64,000 nucleotides of DNA from Tsukamurella conjunctivitidis. Its GTDB lineage: Bacteria; Actinomycetota; Actinomycetes; Mycobacteriales; Mycobacteriaceae. The notes under the pieces are model-generated. The model saw only the letters and a list, made by a program, of their open reading frames with translations, was not told the origin of the DNA and made no database searches. Shown in pieces: positions 61,288 through 64,000 of the stretch; position 1 is the stretch's first letter; each line of letters begins with the position of its first letter. Where the stretch lies: NCBI RefSeq assembly GCF_007858475.1, contig NZ_VIGX01000004.1:248001-312000 (forward strand). The letters are read 5' to 3'. Both the position numbers and the translations under genes were made by a program.

Positions 61288-63281
61288 CCGAAACGGACGT
61301 GACCACCAGCCCGGAGACGGCCACCGCCGCGGTCAGCACCACGCGCGCCGACGAGCGACGCCGCTCGGGTCTCAACGGCATGGTGCTGGCCGAACTCCGC
61401 GGCATCGCGAGCGAGCTGGGGATCAAGGGCATCTCCGGCCTGCGCAAGGGCGATCTGATCGCCGCGATCAACGAGCACGGCGGCGCCCCCAAGGGCGCGC
61501 CGAAGGCCGCGAAGACCACCGCCGCGAAGGCGGAGGCCCCGGCGAACGACGCCCCGAAGACCACCGCCCCGGCGGCGGAGCCGGCCGAGGCTCCGGCGGC
61601 GGAGGCGCCCGCGGACGCCGCGACCACGCAGACCCGCGAGTCCCGCTCGGCCCGCGCCCCCAAGGGCGACAAGGCGGAGCAGCCGGCGGACCGCGCCGAC
61701 GCCCCGGCCGAGGCCCCCAAGAACGACGGCGAGCAGGGTCAGCAGCGCGAGGGCGGTCAGCGCCGTGAGCGCAACCAGCGCCGCGGCAACCAGAACGGCA
61801 ACCAGGGCCAGGACGGCGAGAACCGGCAGCAGGGCGAGGGCCGCCAGGACCGTCAGGGCGATCGCCAGCAGGGCGAGGGCCGCCAGGACCGTCAGCAGGG
61901 CGGCCGCCAGCAGGGCGAGCGTCAGCAGGGCGAGAACCGGCAGCGCGGCAACAACGGCCCGTCGAACGATCAGAACCAGAACAACGGCCCTGACGAGGGC
62001 GATGGCCAGGGCCGCCGCGGGCGCCGCTTCCGTGAGCGCCGCCGCGGCCGCGACCGCAACCAGAACGACGGCGAGCCGCAGGTCAGCGAGGACGACGTCC
62101 TGCAGCCCGTGGCCGGCATCCTCGACGTGCTCGACAACTACGCCTTCGTGCGCACCTCGGGTTACATCGCCGGTCCGAACGACGTCTACGTCTCGATGAA
62201 CATGATCCGCCGCAACGGCCTGCGCCGCGGCGACGCGATCACGGGCGCCGTGAAGATGCCCCGCGACGGGGAGAACAACGAGGGTGGCAACCAGGGCGGC
62301 GGCGGTGGTCGCGGCAACCAGAGCAACCGCCAGAAGTTCAACCCGCTGGTGCGCCTCGACTCGGTCAACGGCCAGGACGTCGAGTCCGCGAAGAACCGGC
62401 CCGAGTTCAACAAGCTCACGCCGCTGTACCCGAACCAGCGGCTGCGCCTCGAGACCGCCCAGAACATCCTCACCACCCGCGTGATCGACCTGATCATGCC
62501 CATCGGCAAGGGCCAGCGCGCGCTGATCTCCGCCCCGCCGAAGGCCGGTAAGACGACGGTGCTGCAGGACATCGCCAACGCGATCGCCACCAACAACCCC
62601 GAGTGCTACCTCATGGTCGTGCTGGTGGACGAGCGTCCCGAAGAGGTCACCGACATGCAGCGCAGCGTGCGCGGCGAGGTCATCAGCTCCACCTTCGACC
62701 GTCCGCCGTCAGACCACACCTCGGTGGCCGAGCTGGCGATCGAGCGGGCCAAGCGGCTCGTCGAGGGCGGCAAGGACGTCGTGGTGCTGCTCGACTCGAT
62801 CACCCGCCTGGGCCGTGCGTACAACAACTCGAGCCCCGCGTCGGGCCGCATCCTCTCGGGCGGTATCGACTCGACGGCCCTGTACCCGCCCAAGCGGTTC
62901 CTGGGCGCGGCGCGCAACATCGAGAACGGCGGCTCGCTGACGATCATCGCCACCGCGCTGGTCGAGACCGGCTCCACCGGCGACACCGTGATCTTCGAGG
63001 AGTTCAAGGGCACCGGCAACGCCGAGCTCAAGCTCGACCGCAAGATCTCGGAGCGGCGCGTCTTCCCGGCGGTCGACGTCGCGGCGTCGAACACCCGTAA
63101 GGACGAGCTCATCATGGCGCCCGACGAGGCCGCCGTGGTGAACAAGCTGCGCCGGCTGCTCGCCGCGCTGGACAGCCAGCAGGCGATCGACCTGCTGATC
63201 AGCCAGCTCAAGAAGACGCAGAACAATATCGAGTTCCTCATGACGGTGCAGAAGAACAGCGGCTTCGGCGACAACGACTGA
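61284..63281 (+). CDS. rho: transcription termination factor Rho with large low-complexity insertion
   Basis: 665 residues, longer than the ~420 of E. coli Rho. The N-terminal Rho-N part (about 28-65) is MVLAELRGIASELGIKGISGLRKGDLIAAI. It is followed by an Ala/Pro/Lys stretch and a Q/N/R/G-rich insertion (about 150-265). Then the RNA-binding OB domain (VAGILDVLDNYAFVRTSGY) and the ATPase: Walker A PPKAGKTT (K423), DERPEEVTDMQRSV, LDSITRLGRAYNN, and the C-terminal ISQLKKTQNNIEFL. The insertion is typical of actinobacterial Rho and strengthens binding to structured RNA. GTG 61284 follows AAAGGA. Separate promoter and terminator. Confidence 0.96.
   Translation: MTETDVTTSPETATAAVSTTRADERRRSGLNGMVLAELRGIASELGIKGISGLRKGDLIAAINEHGGAPKGAPKAAKTTAAKAEAPANDAPKTTAPAAEPAEAPAAEAPADAATTQTRESRSARAPKGDKAEQPADRADAPAEAPKNDGEQGQQREGGQRRERNQRRGNQNGNQGQDGENRQQGEGRQDRQGDRQQGEGRQDRQQGGRQQGERQQGENRQRGNNGPSNDQNQNNGPDEGDGQGRRGRRFRERRRGRDRNQNDGEPQVSEDDVLQPVAGILDVLDNYAFVRTSGYIAGPNDVYVSMNMIRRNGLRRGDAITGAVKMPRDGENNEGGNQGGGGGRGNQSNRQKFNPLVRLDSVNGQDVESAKNRPEFNKLTPLYPNQRLRLETAQNILTTRVIDLIMPIGKGQRALISAPPKAGKTTVLQDIANAIATNNPECYLMVVLVDERPEEVTDMQRSVRGEVISSTFDRPPSDHTSVAELAIERAKRLVEGGKDVVVLLDSITRLGRAYNNSSPASGRILSGGIDSTALYPPKRFLGAARNIENGGSLTIIATALVETGSTGDTVIFEEFKGTGNAELKLDRKISERRVFPAVDVAASNTRKDELIMAPDEAAVVNKLRRLLAALDSQQAIDLLISQLKKTQNNIEFLMTVQKNSGFGDND
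61827..61934 (+). repeat. tandem-like repeats in rho insertion
   Basis: A 30-nt unit recurs exactly with a 39-nt period (61827-61856 and 61866-61895); its first 12 nt, CAGCAGGGCGAG, occurs again at 61908-61919 and 61923-61934. All are in frame, encoding QQGE-type blocks. Confidence 0.85.
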
Positions 63282-63296
63282 TCCGCATCGACCACG

Positions 63297-63326
63297 CGAA
63301 AGGCGCGCCCTCGGGCGCGCCTTTCG
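63297..63326. terminator. terminator after rho
   Basis: CGAAAGGCGCGCCC (63297-63310) and GGGCGCGCCTTTCG (63313-63326) form a perfect stem with a minimal loop, 16 nt past the rho stop, between convergent genes; the 3' side is followed by a T-containing tract. Confidence 0.92.
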
Positions 63327-63362
63327 TCGTCTTCGGTGCAGGCGCTGGACCTGTCCGGAACC

Positions 63363-64000
63363 CTACTGCGGCAGCGCGGGCGTGATCGCGGCGGCGATCT
63401 CGGCGCCGCGGTTGCAGTCGCGGTTGGCGACCTTCTGCAGGCCGATGTAGAGGACGCCGTTCGACAGCGACTTGTACGCGGTGATGCAGTAGTCGGGCGT
63501 CGCGGTGTTGGTGCTCGGCACCGTGAACGAGCGCCACTTCGTCGACCCGGGCACGGAGACGGGCGTGCCGGTCTCCCACGAGTTCGAGGTCACGAAGGTC
63601 GCGAACTTCACGTCGGCGTTGCTCGCCTTCGAATCGGAGCCCTTGCAGGCGTACTTCGCGCCGGCACTGCTCGAGCGCTGTCCGGGATCGTCCGCGAGCG
63701 GGCTGATCCCCAGGGTCGAGATCGTCGACACCGGCAACAGGCACGGGTCGATGTACCCGTCCCGCACGGTCGAGGTGTTGTTCACGGGCGTCGCCGTCGT
63801 GGTCGTCACCGGGGCGCTGCTCGTGCTGGTCGGCGAGGCGACGGTCTCGTCGGAGCCCGTGCTGAGCACGAGGATCGAGACCGCCGCGACGGCCACCACC
63901 GCCACCGCGGCGATCGCGCCGATGACCACGCCCTTCCGGGTACCGCCCTGTTGCGGCGCCGCGCCGGTGAGCCCCACCGGGCCGCCCTGCCACGTGCCCT
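63363..64000 (-). CDS. DUF3558-like exported protein, N-terminus cut by window
   Basis: At least 204 residues visible from the first in-window start, but the frame continues beyond 64000 (GTWQGGPVGLTG), so the true start is outside. A membrane segment (GVVIGAIAAVAVVAVAAVSILVL) is followed by a Ser/Thr-rich linker and an extracytoplasmic domain with DGYIDPCLLP, YACKG, YCITAY and NRDC: four cysteines that can form two disulfides, as in the DUF3558 lipoprotein family. It is anchored by a helix rather than a lipobox. Convergent with rho. Function unknown; likely envelope-associated. Confidence 0.78.
   Translation of the reverse strand, partial: GTWQGGPVGLTGAAPQQGGTRKGVVIGAIAAVAVVAVAAVSILVLSTGSDETVASPTSTSSAPVTTTTATPVNNTSTVRDGYIDPCLLPVSTISTLGISPLADDPGQRSSSAGAKYACKGSDSKASNADVKFATFVTSNSWETGTPVSVPGSTKWRSFTVPSTNTATPDYCITAYKSLSNGVLYIGLQKVANRDCNRGAEIAAAITPALPQ

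Noticed and set aside
61827-61934. CRISPR-like repeated units.
   Set aside because: Repeats are in-frame codons within rho, without spacers of uniform length or cas genes.

Overview
This window is about 70% G+C and comes from an actinobacterium of the order Mycobacteriales. The marker genes are fbiA (coenzyme F420), whiB2, the LpqY-SugABC trehalose importer, a Kgd-type 2-oxoglutarate decarboxylase with a fused acyltransferase domain, a DUF222/13E12 HNH protein, and a Rho factor with a large Q/N/R/G-rich insertion. Gene order matches three separate Mycobacterium tuberculosis neighbourhoods from memory (Rv3261-Rv3248c, Rv1230c-Rv1249c, Rv1292-Rv1297), joined here with extra genes between them. 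A non-mycobacterial member such as Tsukamurella or a relative is a reasonable guess, but the genus is inference.

Layout. 1-6.5 kb: the 5' part of fbiA (minus strand), whiB2, a degenerate metallopeptidase-family protein, DUF3499, then manB, a SIS-domain gene and manA (mannose-phosphate supply for the cell envelope). 6.5-12 kb: a solitary Phd/YefM-like antitoxin under a palindromic operator, a 42-residue Trp-rich peptide gene directly before an ABC exporter, a cationic amino-acid permease, and sahH. 12-18 kb: a minus-strand MgtE_N/CBS, DUF1003 and Pro-rich membrane operon, a glycine-zipper-like stress protein, a small membrane protein with its winged-helix regulator behind an operator, and a diiron oxygenase with a TetR regulator. 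18-25.7 kb: lpqY-sugA-sugB-sugC, extended by a phosphoesterase and a ParB-fold protein, then a SUFU-domain protein and corA. 25.7-33 kb: lpqZ, an SDR, a TetR regulator, kgd and an EcsC-like membrane protein.

33-44 kb: a thioesterase, a GNAT enzyme, then a co-directional run of DNA-processing genes (SNF2 helicase, SWIM protein, SbcD-like nuclease, SbcC-like ATPase), a small nuclease-fold protein and a DUF222/HNH protein. 44-54 kb: acyl-CoA ligase, SRPBCC protein, MFS exporter, CtpE P-type ATPase, a membrane diguanylate cyclase, a second nuclease-fold protein, a FUSC protein and an Arg-rich small protein. 54-64 kb: tRNA-Arg(CCG), argS, lysA-hom-thrC-thrB (aspartate-family amino acids), rho with a long leader, and the 3' part of a DUF3558-like secreted or lipoprotein gene that runs off the window.

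Regulatory signals are unusually easy to read. At least a dozen starts have a TANNNT -10 box exactly 6-8 nt before ATG/GTG with no Shine-Dalgarno, as expected for leaderless mRNAs. Several strong hairpin terminators separate convergent genes. No CRISPR array, insertion sequence, prophage or plasmid origin was seen. The most interesting leads are the Trp-rich peptide/ABC exporter pair, the solitary antitoxin with its operator, the SNF2/SWIM/SbcDC cluster with nearby small nuclease-fold proteins, and the structured rho leader with an overlapping upstream ORF.
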